This document shows, piece by piece, positions 40,896 to 50,330 of a stretch of 64,000 nt of DNA. Position 1 is the first letter of the stretch. The number at the start of each line of letters is the position of its first letter. The notes beneath the pieces were generated by a model that searched no databases, was not told where the DNA came from, and saw only the letters and a list, made by a program, of their open reading frames with translations. This DNA comes from Wolbachia endosymbiont (group B) of Germaria angustata (GTDB lineage: Bacteria; Pseudomonadota; Alphaproteobacteria; Rickettsiales; Anaplasmataceae): NCBI RefSeq assembly GCF_964026725.1, contig NZ_OZ034691.1, positions 434,001-498,000 on the forward strand, written 5' to 3'. The position numbers and the translations under genes were made by a program.

Positions 40896-41213
40896 ATGGA
40901 AAAAATTCAAATTATAAATGAGTTGTATAATAGTATTTATGCAGCATTAAAAGCAAACTCTGATTTAAAGAAATATGTTACTAACATCTATAATTACCTG
41001 CCTAAGCAGGTTACTATTCCTTATCTGAGATTGCGCATAGTAAATTATGTTAACCTGCATATGCTATCTAATTTTGCTACAAAAGTAAGATTTTCATGCG
41101 ACATATATACTTATCATATAAGCAGCATGCTTGCTGCTATAAAGCATGTTAGCTTGGTGGTAAAGAGCATTAGTAGTGAGACCATTTTGGAAAGTAATTG
41201 TGCTATAAATTAG
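40896..41213 (+). CDS. Phage/GTA tail-completion-like protein (DUF3168 type)
   Basis: 105 residues from ATG 40896 (MEKIQIINELYNSIYAAL). The helical start, NYLPKQVTIPYLRLRI and a following beta-rich half match the DUF3168 family of tail-closure proteins found in HK97-type phages and as orf g8 of the alphaproteobacterial gene transfer agent. The next gene is a tail-tube protein, the same order as GTA g8-g9. The assignment rests on pattern and context and is moderately sure. No terminase, portal or capsid gene lies nearby. Confidence 0.6.
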   Translation: MEKIQIINELYNSIYAALKANSDLKKYVTNIYNYLPKQVTIPYLRLRIVNYVNLHMLSNFATKVRFSCDIYTYHISSMLAAIKHVSLVVKSISSETILESNCAIN

Positions 41214-41271
41214 CATGATGAAGTTTTACATTCAACAATTAATTTTGATATTTTAATACAAGGAGGTAGCG

Positions 41272-41661
41272 ATGAGCAAATTACAGCTGAAAATTAAAGG
41301 TCATGACAATAATTTTGTTGTGCTGAATAATATACGAAACTTAAGGTTTACTTTGCGTAATAACAAAGAAGAGATGAAAGATATTTCCTCTTTTGGCTGG
41401 AGAAAAGTGCTTGATTGTGCTGGAAGTAGAAAGATTACAATAAAAATTAATGGCATTTTAAATTCAGTATTGGCTGATGAATTATTGCGTAATTCTGCAA
41501 TGTTAAACTCTAATAATGATTATGAGATTAGTTTTAATGCTAAGGAGAAGATAAAACTCAGGTGTTCGGTTGAATTATATGAGAGATATTACGATCCTGC
41601 CACTTTTGACAGCTTCACTGTAGTTTTAGCCAGTGCTGAAGTTGTGAACACTTTTCATTAG
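41272..41661 (+). CDS. Major tail tube-like protein (TP901-1/GTA type)
   Basis: 129 residues with an aggaggt ribosome site just before the ATG. The motif SSFGWRKVLDCAGSRKITIKI and the later ELYERYYDPATFDSFTVVL are characteristic of TP901-1-type major tail proteins, including GTA orf g9. It is probably a beta-sandwich tube subunit. It lies 58 bases after the DUF3168-like gene. It is intact, which is unusual for an isolated phage gene in a reduced genome. Confidence 0.7.
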   Translation: MSKLQLKIKGHDNNFVVLNNIRNLRFTLRNNKEEMKDISSFGWRKVLDCAGSRKITIKINGILNSVLADELLRNSAMLNSNNDYEISFNAKEKIKLRCSVELYERYYDPATFDSFTVVLASAEVVNTFH

Positions 41662-41720
41662 TGTTAATTTAATTTTTTCATATACAATAATAATTAAGTG
41701 GGAATAAATTAAAAAAAATT

Positions 41721-42455
41721 ATGAACGATGAGGATCTTTTCGAAGAAGGCGATGATAATGTTGAAGAGAATAGCGATGACAGAAGAGAAAGGAATTTGAA
41801 GAATGAAAATCAGCTTGAAGAGCAGTGCAAAGAGTATTTAAAACCTTTCGAGGATATTTTAAGTCAAATTGATGAAGGAGTTGATAATTTAGATAGTTAC
41901 GAAAGGACTATGCAAGTAAAGCGAAGTATAGATAGGCTCATAGAAACCTTATATAGCCAAGCAGCATCTGAGGATATTGATGTAGAACTTGAAACCACAA
42001 AACACACTAGCGATAAATCAGAGTCCAAGAAAAGAGTTCTGGAAAAGAGAAGAAAACAACTGATGGAAGAGATCTTAAGTTTTCAACAACAAAAGGAGCT
42101 AATGAATAGTAGGGAAAAACATGAAGTAGCAAGTGATGGGGATGTTCAGAAGGCAAAAGCACGAGTGAAGTCTTCAATTAGGGGAGTGTTGTTTTCAGTT
42201 ATTGCTCATAGAATGGATCCAAGAAGGAGGGCAGGGGAAACTGCTGATGACAATGAAAAGCAAGCTCGTATGTACGGTAGAGAAGCAGTTGGTGGAGTTT
42301 TAGGTGGATTGTTCAAGGCGTTTTTAACTGCAGTTGCTGCTGTTGTGCGCGAAATTGCTAAACCACTTCAACATATGAACACACAAGAGACGTCTTTTGC
42401 AAAACAAGTTGAAGAAAGTAGAAACCAAGATTCACAAAAAGGTCGATCTGTGTAG
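41721..42455 (+). CDS. Charged protein of unknown function after the tail genes
   Basis: 244 residues, not recognised. The N-terminal two thirds is highly charged and probably coiled-coil (Glu, Lys, Arg and Gln-rich, with KKRVLEKRRKQLMEEILSF). The C-terminal part has a short hydrophobic stretch (VGGVLGGLFKAFLTAVAAVV), possibly a membrane segment, then a polar tail. It lies 59 bases after the tail tube gene on the same strand and may belong to the same unit. No signal peptide was seen. It could also be an independent Wolbachia-specific protein. Confidence 0.65.
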   Translation: MNDEDLFEEGDDNVEENSDDRRERNLKNENQLEEQCKEYLKPFEDILSQIDEGVDNLDSYERTMQVKRSIDRLIETLYSQAASEDIDVELETTKHTSDKSESKKRVLEKRRKQLMEEILSFQQQKELMNSREKHEVASDGDVQKAKARVKSSIRGVLFSVIAHRMDPRRRAGETADDNEKQARMYGREAVGGVLGGLFKAFLTAVAAVVREIAKPLQHMNTQETSFAKQVEESRNQDSQKGRSV

Positions 42456-42507
42456 GTCAAAGTATAATTTCAAAAAAATTTTTGAAATCGTATGTACTAA
42501 ACAATAT

Positions 42508-42882
42508 CTACTCAACGCAAATTACAACAAACGCAGTAGCATAATCTTGATCATCACTTAGAGAAAGGTGTATCTTGTAGTCTTTTGAGATGAAATCCTT
42601 TCTGACAGCAAGACATGGCTTGCCTTTCACATCACTGTATATTTCTATATCTTTCATTATAATTCCCTGGCTAAATCCAGTGCCTAGCGCTTTAACAAAA
42701 GCTTCCTTTGCAGCAAAGCGTTTAGCAAAATATTTTGCCCTTACTTCTTGGCTATTATATTTTTTGCTTATCTCTATCTCCTTCTTAGTATAGACTTTAT
42801 TGAGAAATTTTTCCCCGTATTTTTGTGATATTCTCAATATTCTGGGTATATATACTATGTCAGTGCCAATACCGTATATCAT
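42508..42882 (-). CDS. acpS: Holo-[acyl-carrier-protein] synthase
   Basis: Transfers 4'-phosphopantetheine from CoA to acyl carrier protein. It has 124 residues: [15 protein letters not shown], with the first metal-binding Asp, and [19 protein letters not shown], with the catalytic Glu/Lys. The C-terminal [17 protein letters not shown] is also typical. It overlaps the proS stop by four bases and is co-oriented with it. Confidence 0.95.
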   Translation of the reverse strand: MIYGIGTDIVYIPRILRISQKYGEKFLNKVYTKKEIEISKKYNSQEVRAKYFAKRFAAKEAFVKALGTGFSQGIIMKDIEIYSDVKGKPCLAVRKDFISKDYKIHLSLSDDQDYATAFVVICVE

Positions 42883-44138
42883 TTTGCGCTAAAACGATTT
42901 ATTGCTTCTTCAACTTGTATTTCCTCTACCTCTCCAGTTGCCCTATTTTTTACTTCAACTATATTTGAAGTTACTGCTTTCTTTCCAATAATTATTTGCC
43001 ACGGCAAGCCTATCAGATCCATTCTGGCAAATTTCACTCCTACACTTTCGTCCGTATCATCATAAAGCACTTCATCGCTTTTCAAAGCTTTGTATATTTT
43101 ATCTGCAGCCTCCGTTACTTTTGTTTGTAAATTGATCAAACCAACTTTAAAAGGAGCTACTGCCTCTGGCCAGATAATTCCTTTATCATCATGGAAAGCT
43201 TCTATTATTGCGCCAACAAGCCTTGAAACTCCAATACCGTACGAACCCATATGCATATTAACATTTTTTCCATCTTGAGAAGTAACACTTGCCTTCATAG
43301 GCTTCGAATATTTATCACCAAAATAAAAAATATGCCCTATTTCAATACCCTTGCTAACATTTAACTGTTCTTGCGGTATAGGACAAATTTTAGGATCATG
43401 CATATCGTCTGCAACTGCATATATGCTCTTCAGGCTTTCAATATCTTCACTCTCTAGCAGTTCAGAAAATTTATTGTCATAATATAAAGTGCTCTCACCG
43501 GTGCTTGCCAATATATGAAATTCATGACTTAAATTTCCTCCAATTGGTCCTGTATCTGCCCTCACTCCAATTGGAGTAAGCCCCATTCGTTTGAAGATTT
43601 TTATGTAAGTTTTGTACATCATGTTATATGAGTTTAGTGCACTTTCGTAATCTACATCAAAACTATACGCATCCTTCATCAGAAATTCTCTGCCTCTCAT
43701 AACGCCATAACGAGGTCTTACTTCATCACGAAATTTCCACTGAATTTGATATAAACAAAGTGGCAAATCTTTGTAACTTTTTACCGTATTTCTAATTAAG
43801 TCAGTTATCACTTCCTCGTGCGTTGGACCAAAAAGCATATCGCTTTCATGCCTATCTTTAATACGTAGCATTTCTTTGCCGTAATCATCGTAACGTCCTG
43901 ACTCTCGCCAAAGACTTGCTGGCTGCACACAAGGCATCAACACTTCAATTGCACCAATTTCATCTCTGATAATATTTTCAATATTTTTAAGTACCAAAAG
44001 ACCAAGCGGCAGCCAAGAATAAATTCCAGATGCTGTCTGCTTGATTAAGCCCGCACGTAACAAATATTGATGAGAAATAATTTCAGCACCAGCCGGGGTT
44101 TCTTTTAAAGTTGGCAGGTAATATTGAGATAAACGCAT
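42879..44138 (-). CDS. proS: Prolyl-tRNA synthetase (short form)
   Basis: Class II aminoacyl-tRNA synthetase charging tRNA-Pro. It has 419 residues and lacks the editing insertion domain found in the long bacterial form of about 570 residues, as in other alphaproteobacteria. Motif 1 region [15 protein letters not shown], motif 2 [19 protein letters not shown] and motif 3 [15 protein letters not shown] are present. The C-terminal anticodon-binding domain ends [11 protein letters not shown]. It runs directly into acpS. Confidence 0.96.
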   Translation of the reverse strand: MRLSQYYLPTLKETPAGAEIISHQYLLRAGLIKQTASGIYSWLPLGLLVLKNIENIIRDEIGAIEVLMPCVQPASLWRESGRYDDYGKEMLRIKDRHESDMLFGPTHEEVITDLIRNTVKSYKDLPLCLYQIQWKFRDEVRPRYGVMRGREFLMKDAYSFDVDYESALNSYNMMYKTYIKIFKRMGLTPIGVRADTGPIGGNLSHEFHILASTGESTLYYDNKFSELLESEDIESLKSIYAVADDMHDPKICPIPQEQLNVSKGIEIGHIFYFGDKYSKPMKASVTSQDGKNVNMHMGSYGIGVSRLVGAIIEAFHDDKGIIWPEAVAPFKVGLINLQTKVTEAADKIYKALKSDEVLYDDTDESVGVKFARMDLIGLPWQIIIGKKAVTSNIVEVKNRATGEVEEIQVEEAINRFSAK

Positions 44139-44243
44139 TTCATAAATCTGATTGTACTAAGTAATCTTAGTACAATCAGACCTGTAGGTAAACTTATTTT
44201 AAGAAGAGTGTACTACTTTCTCTTACCTTGATCCATGACAATT

Positions 44244-45820
44244 TTAAGTTGACATGCGTATGCTTTTTTCACTAAAAAATTTAATCTTTTGACTAACCAA
44301 AGAAGATGGTTTTTGCACCTCATTATTCACTGGGTCAACATTATTTGCTTGTGCTGCAGGAGAAGCTTCACATTTCGCTTTTGAATTAACAGGCTTAGGC
44401 GATATCGGTGGCTTCTCTACCTTTGATGCAGAACGTGGTGGAGTTGTGGATTTAGGTTTTACATTATCATCAGATTCATGACCACTGTCAGAACTATCCC
44501 TTCTTTTTTTATTGTCTAGTTGAGGGTTTAGAGGTGTTGAATATGTACTTTCATTATCGCTCCAATCTTGTTCAGACTCTTCACTACTTCTACTCGATAC
44601 ACTACCACTACGACTCCGTAGTGGTGAGATTATAGCTGATATTTTACTGAATGCCCCGTACAGGTTACTTGGCTGTTGTACGTTGTCCTTTCCAACAATT
44701 CCTTTCCTTCGGCTTTTAAGCTTTTCCTTCAATTCATCTGAAAAATCTTGTGATTTCCCATCTTTGTTATTACCTGGTGTCTTAGCATTTTCAACCTCAT
44801 TGTTAACACGTTTCAACTTAACACCTCCTTTTCTTATCTGTTCAAGCAGAGCAGAACGATCATGCTCAGATTCATTAGCCTTCTCCTGTGCACCATTCTT
44901 AGGTTTCTCCGTACACTTGGAAGCTGTAGGAGGAGGTGGTAGTGGTGCAGCATTTTGTGGCAATGGAGGAGGTGGTGGTGGTGGTGGTAAAATGGGTGTT
45001 TCAGCTATTACTGAAAGTGATGATGTATAAGTATTGCTCTGTTCAAGTTCTTTTGCTTTCTGTAAATCTTGTGATTGTTCTCTACCAGGATCAACTTTTT
45101 TCTCGCTGTTTATTGCAGAAAGGTGTGAATTGATAAGATATGCAGCTAAGCTCAACATAACCGATGCAGAAACAAAAGCAATAACTGTGAAAAGTACTGG
45201 AGCACTTAGTGTTGCTGAAATCGCAAGATAAGTATATATACCAGCTGTAACACTAGATATACATAGCAACAAAGTAGCAATTGAATATTTTAAGGCAGTT
45301 GCCTTGCTTATGCCAACTGAAGTATTAACCAAAATGGGAGTATCGATTTTTTGTTCTGTTGCAAGTTGAATAGGATTCTCAGATAGCCCTTTTTCTGATT
45401 GAGTACTATTGTTAGTTCCTGAATTACTGGAAGGTTTGTTACTATTACAATTACCTTGTTGAGAACTAAAAACTCTAGTTGATACAGGCTTGTGAGTTAA
45501 TCCTCTATTTGGCTCACTCTGTCTAATATTGCTTCCTTCATCTGCAGTTTCGCTATTTACATTATGTTCTTCTTGTTTTTTCTTAAATAGTGGATTTTCT
45601 GCAAAATTAAGAGATGATTGTTGAACAGGACTCTTAGATTGAACTTTTCTTAATTGAGTGCTATTGCTGGTTTTTGATGGAGTACTACCAAGAGTGTTTT
45701 CATTTTTATCGTTATTTTTCGCTGGCTTCCAATTTTTTCCCAAATCTGCAGGTAGTGGAGGTGGGGGGGTGGTGGAGCTGATGATGGTGTGTTGTTATTA
45801 GATAAATCATTAGTAAGCAT
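44244..45820 (-). CDS. WASP-like protein: paired TM, polyproline, WH2, acidic motif (poly-C frameshift near start)
   Basis: The long frame is 499 codons (44244-45743). Disordered N-terminus; two hydrophobic helices at about 151-172 and 177-203 (numbering of the long frame). Polyproline runs lie at 252-272 (ILPPPPPPPPLPQ, PLPPPP). A WH2-like actin-binding motif is at about 296-313 (DRSALLEQIRKGGVKLKRV). A basic helical linker is at 335-350 (SDELKEKLKSRRKGI) and an acidic Trp motif at 388-398 (EESEQDWSDNE). The order matches polyproline-WH2-central-acidic modules of WASP/RickA proteins. A preceding ATG at 45820 with a gaggaa site starts MLTNDLSNNN and a second polyproline stretch. It joins the long frame only if one C is added to a seven-C run (plus-strand G 45763-45769), giving 525 residues. 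Function in actin assembly is inferred, not shown. Confidence 0.75.
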
Positions 45821-46069
45821 TTTTCTTCCTCATTATTAATATTATATTAATAATTAAATTATTAATACTTGTCAATAATTTATGAGTAAGTTAATACTAA
45901 GATAATATATAATAAAAAGAAAAGAGAGAGGAGCAGTCTTCTAAGAAGAAATAGAAGCTGTCTTAAACCTCAAGTCATCACTTTGTTACTACAGCACATT
46001 ATCAATGTTTTGGTATAGAGTAATCAGAATTTAGTGTTAGCTATTTTTATGATAACCTCTCTTAAACAA

Positions 46070-46098
46070 TTGATATTTTGCGGTGTTTGTGATAAAAT
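46070..46098 (+). promoter_or_regulatory. Sigma70-type promoter upstream of the 46127 gene
   Basis: A -35 ttgata and a -10 taaaat are separated by exactly 17 bases, with the -10 ending 28 bases before the ATG at 46127. This is one of the better housekeeping promoter matches in the window. Confidence 0.55.
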
Positions 46099-46126
46099 GA
46101 TAGCTTAAGGCTTAAAGTAAAAGTTT

Positions 46127-46621
46127 ATGAGTGAAGCACAAGGTCCAAATATTGCAGAATGGCAGGCACAGCAGCAACACCAGGAAGCCGCTAGTGAGAA
46201 AAGTGGTTTCGGTCTTGGTCATAGCGACTCTGTTTCAACAATTGTGGATGGAATGAAGTGGATGTTCAACTTTCATGAAGGAGCAATTGCTGCTTATAAT
46301 AATGTGTTTGAAGGTTTGGTCAGTGGTAGCAGTCTAGTAACGTTATTTGGGAAATCAGGTAATATGTTTGGCATAAAATTTCTTGAAGGTCTTGCAGAAT
46401 ATTTTTCAGGTGGTGGTGGAGAAGATATGCCATCAGAAGGAATGGGTATGGACTACGGTGATGAGGGGCATCATCCGGATGATTATCCCCACTCTAACAA
46501 TGAAATAGCTCAAAGTGCCGATGGTTTGCATGATATGCATGATGCAGGTGATCATCATGGCCAATCTTTTTCACCTGGTCCTTCACCATCTGTTGGTGAT
46601 GATCATGAGCTTGGTTACTAA
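46127..46621 (+). CDS. Orphan Gly/His/Asp-rich protein
   Basis: 164 residues, not recognised. The N-terminus is Gln/Ala-rich (NIAEWQAQQQHQEAA). The middle is a mildly hydrophobic helical part (about 40-95, VDGMKWMFNFHEGAIAAYNN) with a GSSLVTLFGKSG loop. The tail from about 95 is rich in Gly, Asp and His (YGDEGHHPDD, DGLHDMHDAGDHHG) and could bind metal. No signal peptide or membrane segment was seen. It stands alone with its own promoter, followed after 27 bases by dxr. A secreted or regulatory role cannot be told from sequence. Confidence 0.65.
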   Translation: MSEAQGPNIAEWQAQQQHQEAASEKSGFGLGHSDSVSTIVDGMKWMFNFHEGAIAAYNNVFEGLVSGSSLVTLFGKSGNMFGIKFLEGLAEYFSGGGGEDMPSEGMGMDYGDEGHHPDDYPHSNNEIAQSADGLHDMHDAGDHHGQSFSPGPSPSVGDDHELGY

Positions 46622-46648
46622 ATAACTAAGAAGATTTTATTGTAGTTA

Positions 46649-47824
46649 GTGAAAAAAGTTTCAGTTTTAGGATCAACAGGAAGCATTGGAAAAAAGACTG
46701 TAGATTTGCTCTCAAAGAGAAAGGAAGAATATCAGGTGGAAGCACTAAGTGCCAATTCTAACTTTGCTCTACTAGCACACCAAGCAAAACTGCTTAATGC
46801 AAAATATGCTGCCATTTCTGATGAAAGGTTCTACAAAGATTTAAAAGAAGATCTACTTGGTACAAACGTCAAAGTAGAAGTTGGTGCTCCAGGTCTAGCA
46901 AATGTTGCTTCTCTACCCGTTGATCTCTCAGTTATTGCAATAGTTGGCATCGCAGGCCTTGAGCCAGTTATAAAGGTTATAGAAAGCGGTACTAAAGTTA
47001 TTGCTCTAGCAAACAAAGAGAGTATTGTTTGCGGTGGTAAGTTACTACTTAAAAAAGCTAAAGAAAGGAGCGTACAAATAATTCCCATCGACTCTGAACA
47101 CAACGCAATTTTTCAAGTTTTGCAAAATGATGATAAATGTGTAGAAAAGATTATACTCACTGCCTCTGGTGGACCATTTTTAAATTATAGCCTTGAACAA
47201 TTAAGAAATATCACAGTAAATCAGGCACTAAGTCACCCTACTTGGAAAATGGGAAAGAAAATCTCAGTTGATAGTGCAACAATGATGAATAAAGCACTAG
47301 AAATAATAGAAGCACATCATTTATTCAATATCAGTCCAAATAGAATTGAAGCAGTAGTGCACCCTGAATCGATAGTACATGGAATTGTCGTTTATCACGA
47401 TGGATTCAGCTTTGCTGTGCTTGCAGAAACTGATATGGAAATTCCCATTGCATATGCTTTGTCTTGGCCAGAAAGATCAACTTTAAATCATAAATTAGAT
47501 TTAACAAAGCAAGGAAAATTGACCTTTCAAGAACCAGAACACAAATGTTTTTCTTCACTAAAGCTAAGCATGGAAGTGTTAAATTCTTCTTCTCCACATA
47601 CAAATAGTATTGTTTTGAACGCTGCAAATGAGATAGCTGTTAATGAATTCTTGAAATCACGAATCAGCTTTTTAGAAGTAGTAGAGGTAGTAAAATCAAC
47701 AATAGAAAACTTTGACAAGTACTCTGATATTAACTCACTATCTGACATAATAAGTGTCGATTTTGAAAGCCGTATTCTTGTCAATGAAATCATAAAAAGT
47801 AAAGGTATCTGTTCAGCAGAGTGA
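46649..47824 (+). CDS. dxr: 1-deoxy-D-xylulose 5-phosphate reductoisomerase
   Basis: First committed enzyme of the MEP isoprenoid pathway, using NADPH. It has 391 residues from a GTG start (gtgaaaaaagtttcagtttt). The NADPH-binding VLGSTGSIGKKTVDLL, ALANKESIVCGG, the metal/substrate block PIDSEHNAIFQVL, ASGGPFLNYS and HPTWKMGKKISVDSATMMNK are all present. The last five codons (CSAE and stop) come from the inverted end of a MITE-like element at 47805. The family's normal C-terminus has therefore probably been replaced by a few residues. Confidence 0.95.
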   Translation: MKKVSVLGSTGSIGKKTVDLLSKRKEEYQVEALSANSNFALLAHQAKLLNAKYAAISDERFYKDLKEDLLGTNVKVEVGAPGLANVASLPVDLSVIAIVGIAGLEPVIKVIESGTKVIALANKESIVCGGKLLLKKAKERSVQIIPIDSEHNAIFQVLQNDDKCVEKIILTASGGPFLNYSLEQLRNITVNQALSHPTWKMGKKISVDSATMMNKALEIIEAHHLFNISPNRIEAVVHPESIVHGIVVYHDGFSFAVLAETDMEIPIAYALSWPERSTLNHKLDLTKQGKLTFQEPEHKCFSSLKLSMEVLNSSSPHTNSIVLNAANEIAVNEFLKSRISFLEVVEVVKSTIENFDKYSDINSLSDIISVDFESRILVNEIIKSKGICSAE

Positions 47825-48149
47825 TAAAATAAGGTAGACGAGAAAAGACAACTAAATGGTCAAGTAGCCCCATTTCATACTCCTGTCATCTCAGTACCTT
47901 GCCTTTTTGTCATCCTAGTAGCTGACAACGTGATCCAGATTTTCCATAATGTCATCCTAGTAGCTGACACTGGGATTAAGAAAAGCAGCTAGTTTCAGCT
48001 ACTCGAATGACAAGACTAGAAAGAAATGGGTGTCATCCCAGTGCTTGACACTGGGATCTAGAAAAATTTACAAAGCTTATGCTAAATTCAATGAGATTAA
48101 ATGAAAACCAGCATCAAGTGCTGGAATGATACCTTACCTGAACAGATAC
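47805..48149. mobile_element. MITE-like element with inverted ends (copy 3)
   Basis: 345 bp from gtatctgttcag to ctgaacagatac, a perfect 12-base inverted repeat. The left interior has gtgataaaataaggtagacg, matching copies 1 and 2; the middle holds cccagtg palindromes. Both ends reach into coding DNA. The left end completes dxr and the right end completes the ankyrin remnant on the opposite strand. No coding sequence of its own. Confidence 0.78.
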
Positions 48150-48844
48150 ATCACTAGCACGTTCGTTCACAATAACTTGAGAGAAGCTTACATCATTAAT
48201 AACTGTATTTGCTCTATACAGATAACCGCATCCTATTGCAAGAAAAAGCAACGAAGTTGCAACAAGCGGAGTTGGGTTATCAACTGCGAAACATATACCA
48301 GCAGCAAGTACTCCAGATAACAAAGAAGCATAAGCATAATTAGTTTGTTTCCTTTTTTGAGCAACTTCTTCTACCTTTATGAACTCTGGTTCTATTATTT
48401 CCTTAACATGTCCTGCAATACAATTTCTTGGACTTTTGTTTTCATAGTTTTTAATATTAGGTTTGATATTTGGATGTGTAAGTAATATTTTTACCATGTC
48501 TACATTTTCCATCTCGCAAGCAATGTGTAAAGCTGTATTCTTTTTCTTCTTGCCGGTCTTAATTTCCTCCTCTGCACGAGCATAATCTTGAGGTATAAAT
48601 CCTTCATTAAAAGCCTGAACAGACGAAATCTATAAAACCAAAAAGAAACTCTTTCTCTTTACTTTATGTTTTTTGGATATAGTTTTACGAAGAAGCGCTT
48701 CTGCAGCTATAACCGAAACAATCAATGGTGCTATAAATGCCCGTTTGAAAGCATGGTTTTGGGGGAAACGGTAAAGCCATTGATGGAGTTCTTTCTGGAC
48801 TACCTCGTTTAGAAGATTGTATAACCTAACCGTCCCAAGCTGAA
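48114..48844 (-). pseudogene. Ankyrin-repeat membrane protein remnant, 5' truncated
   Basis: The open part from 48512 (MENVDMVKILLTHPNIK) to 48114 encodes the end of an ankyrin repeat and a hydrophobic hairpin (ASLLSGVLAAGICFAV, then ATSLLFLAIGCGYLY). Its tail ends in the MITE-like element. Upstream in the same frame, without a start, lie NTALHIACEM (a further ankyrin repeat) and QAFNEGFIPQDYARAEEEI back to a TAG at about 48630. Beyond that stop the frame stays open (ELHQWLYRFPQNHAFKRAF, LIVSVIAAEALL) to about 48844, where the IS110 element begins. The gene seems to have been cut by that insertion and to have gained a nonsense codon. That the far-upstream part belongs to it is inference. Confidence 0.55.
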
Positions 48845-48880
48845 GTGCTTCTTATCATAATAGTATAGGAGGAATTTTAT

Positions 48881-50227
48881 ATGGCAGAAGCAAAAAGTAA
48901 ATTAAAAATAATAAACCCTGACGCATCAGGGATTGATATTGGCTCGACTGTACATTATGTATGTGCACCTGAAGGAAGAGATGAACAACGTATCCAAAAA
49001 TTTGGGTGCTTTACAGTAGATCTACACAACTTAGCAAAGTGGTTAAAAAAGTGTCAGGTTAGAACTGTGGCCATGGAGTCAACTGGAGTATATTGGATTC
49101 CCTTATTTCAAATATTAGAATCATATAAATTTGAGGTAAAACTAGTAAATGCGCGACATGTCAAAAATGTGCCTGGTAGAAAGTCTGATGTTCAGGATTG
49201 TCAATGGCTGCAACAATTGCACAGCTATGGACTGCTTCAAGGATCATTTAGACCGGATAATCAAATGTGTGTATTGCGTAGTTACGTTAGACAACGTGCT
49301 AATCTAATTGAAAATGCAGCTAAACATACTCAACGTATGCAAAAAGCGCTAATTCAAATGAATATTCAATTGCATAAGGTTATTAGTGATATCAACGGTT
49401 TAACAGGCATGAAAATTATTAAAGCAATAATTGAAGGAGAGAAAGACCCCCAAAAACTAGCTGAATTTAGAAATTCAAACATGAAGAATGACAAGCCTAC
49501 TATAGCAAAAGCATTAACAGGAGACTATAGAGAAGAACACTTGTTTGCACTAAAACAAGAATATGCAGCATATACTTTTTTTCAAGAGCAAATAACGGAA
49601 TGTGATAAAAGTATAGAGAGTTACTATAAAACATTTGAGGCAAAGTCAAATGAGAACAGGATGTTGAATAAAATACGAAAGCGGAAGCAGAAGAATGGTC
49701 CAGATTTTGCTGCGGATGAGGATTTAAATCGAATAACCGGGATAGATTTTACTAAAGTCCCGGGATTTGATGTATTAAGTGTACAAACTATCATTTCGGA
49801 AACAGGTATAAATCATAATAAATGGCCAACAGAAAAACATTTTTCTTCCTGGCTTGGATTAAGCCCTGCTAATAAAATTACAGGAGGAAAAATTGTTGGA
49901 ACAGGAACTCGTAAAGTTATTAACCGCGCTGCGAATGCATTTCGAATGGCTGCCCATTGTGTGTTGAGAAGCAAAAGTGCAATAGGTGCATATAGTAGAA
50001 GGCTGAAAAAAAGGCTAGGAGCACCAAAAGCAATAACTGCGACAGCAAGGAAATTAGCATGTATCTTTTATCAAATGTTGAAATATGGACAAGAATATGT
50101 AGAGAAAGGAATAAACTATTATGAAACACTTTACAAAGAGAGAGTAGTCAAAAATTTGCTTAAAAAAGCAAAGGAATTTGGTTATATACTAATGAAAGAG
50201 GAGCCGATAGATGAAAAAGGTTCTTAG
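48881..50227 (+). CDS. IS110-family transposase
   Basis: Intact 448-residue transposase with a strong aggagg ribosome site. The N-terminal RuvC-like DEDD domain shows GIDIGSTVHYVC, VAMESTGVYWIPL, VNARHVKNVPGRKSDVQD (two Asp) and DCQWLQQL. The C-terminal transposase_20 part has LNRITGIDFTKVPGFDVLS and the Ser-nucleophile region HFSSWLGLSPANKITGGK, then RKVINRAANAFRMAA. IS110 elements lack inverted ends, so the limits are unclear; the element probably spans about 48845-50300. It may have truncated the ankyrin gene to its left. Confidence 0.92.
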   Translation: MAEAKSKLKIINPDASGIDIGSTVHYVCAPEGRDEQRIQKFGCFTVDLHNLAKWLKKCQVRTVAMESTGVYWIPLFQILESYKFEVKLVNARHVKNVPGRKSDVQDCQWLQQLHSYGLLQGSFRPDNQMCVLRSYVRQRANLIENAAKHTQRMQKALIQMNIQLHKVISDINGLTGMKIIKAIIEGEKDPQKLAEFRNSNMKNDKPTIAKALTGDYREEHLFALKQEYAAYTFFQEQITECDKSIESYYKTFEAKSNENRMLNKIRKRKQKNGPDFAADEDLNRITGIDFTKVPGFDVLSVQTIISETGINHNKWPTEKHFSSWLGLSPANKITGGKIVGTGTRKVINRAANAFRMAAHCVLRSKSAIGAYSRRLKKRLGAPKAITATARKLACIFYQMLKYGQEYVEKGINYYETLYKERVVKNLLKKAKEFGYILMKEEPIDEKGS

Positions 50228-50330
50228 GAGTTTGTTAGAAGAATGAAGTACAGCATGAAATGAATAATCGATATTGAAATATAGCAATAACTATGTTAGT
50301 TAGAAGTTATATTGTTATTAAAGGGTAACT

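Noticed and set aside
44683..45133. Long forward ORFs rich in Val/Gly opposite the polyproline gene
   Set aside because: They are shadows of the proline codons (cca/cct read as tgg/agg) on the other strand.
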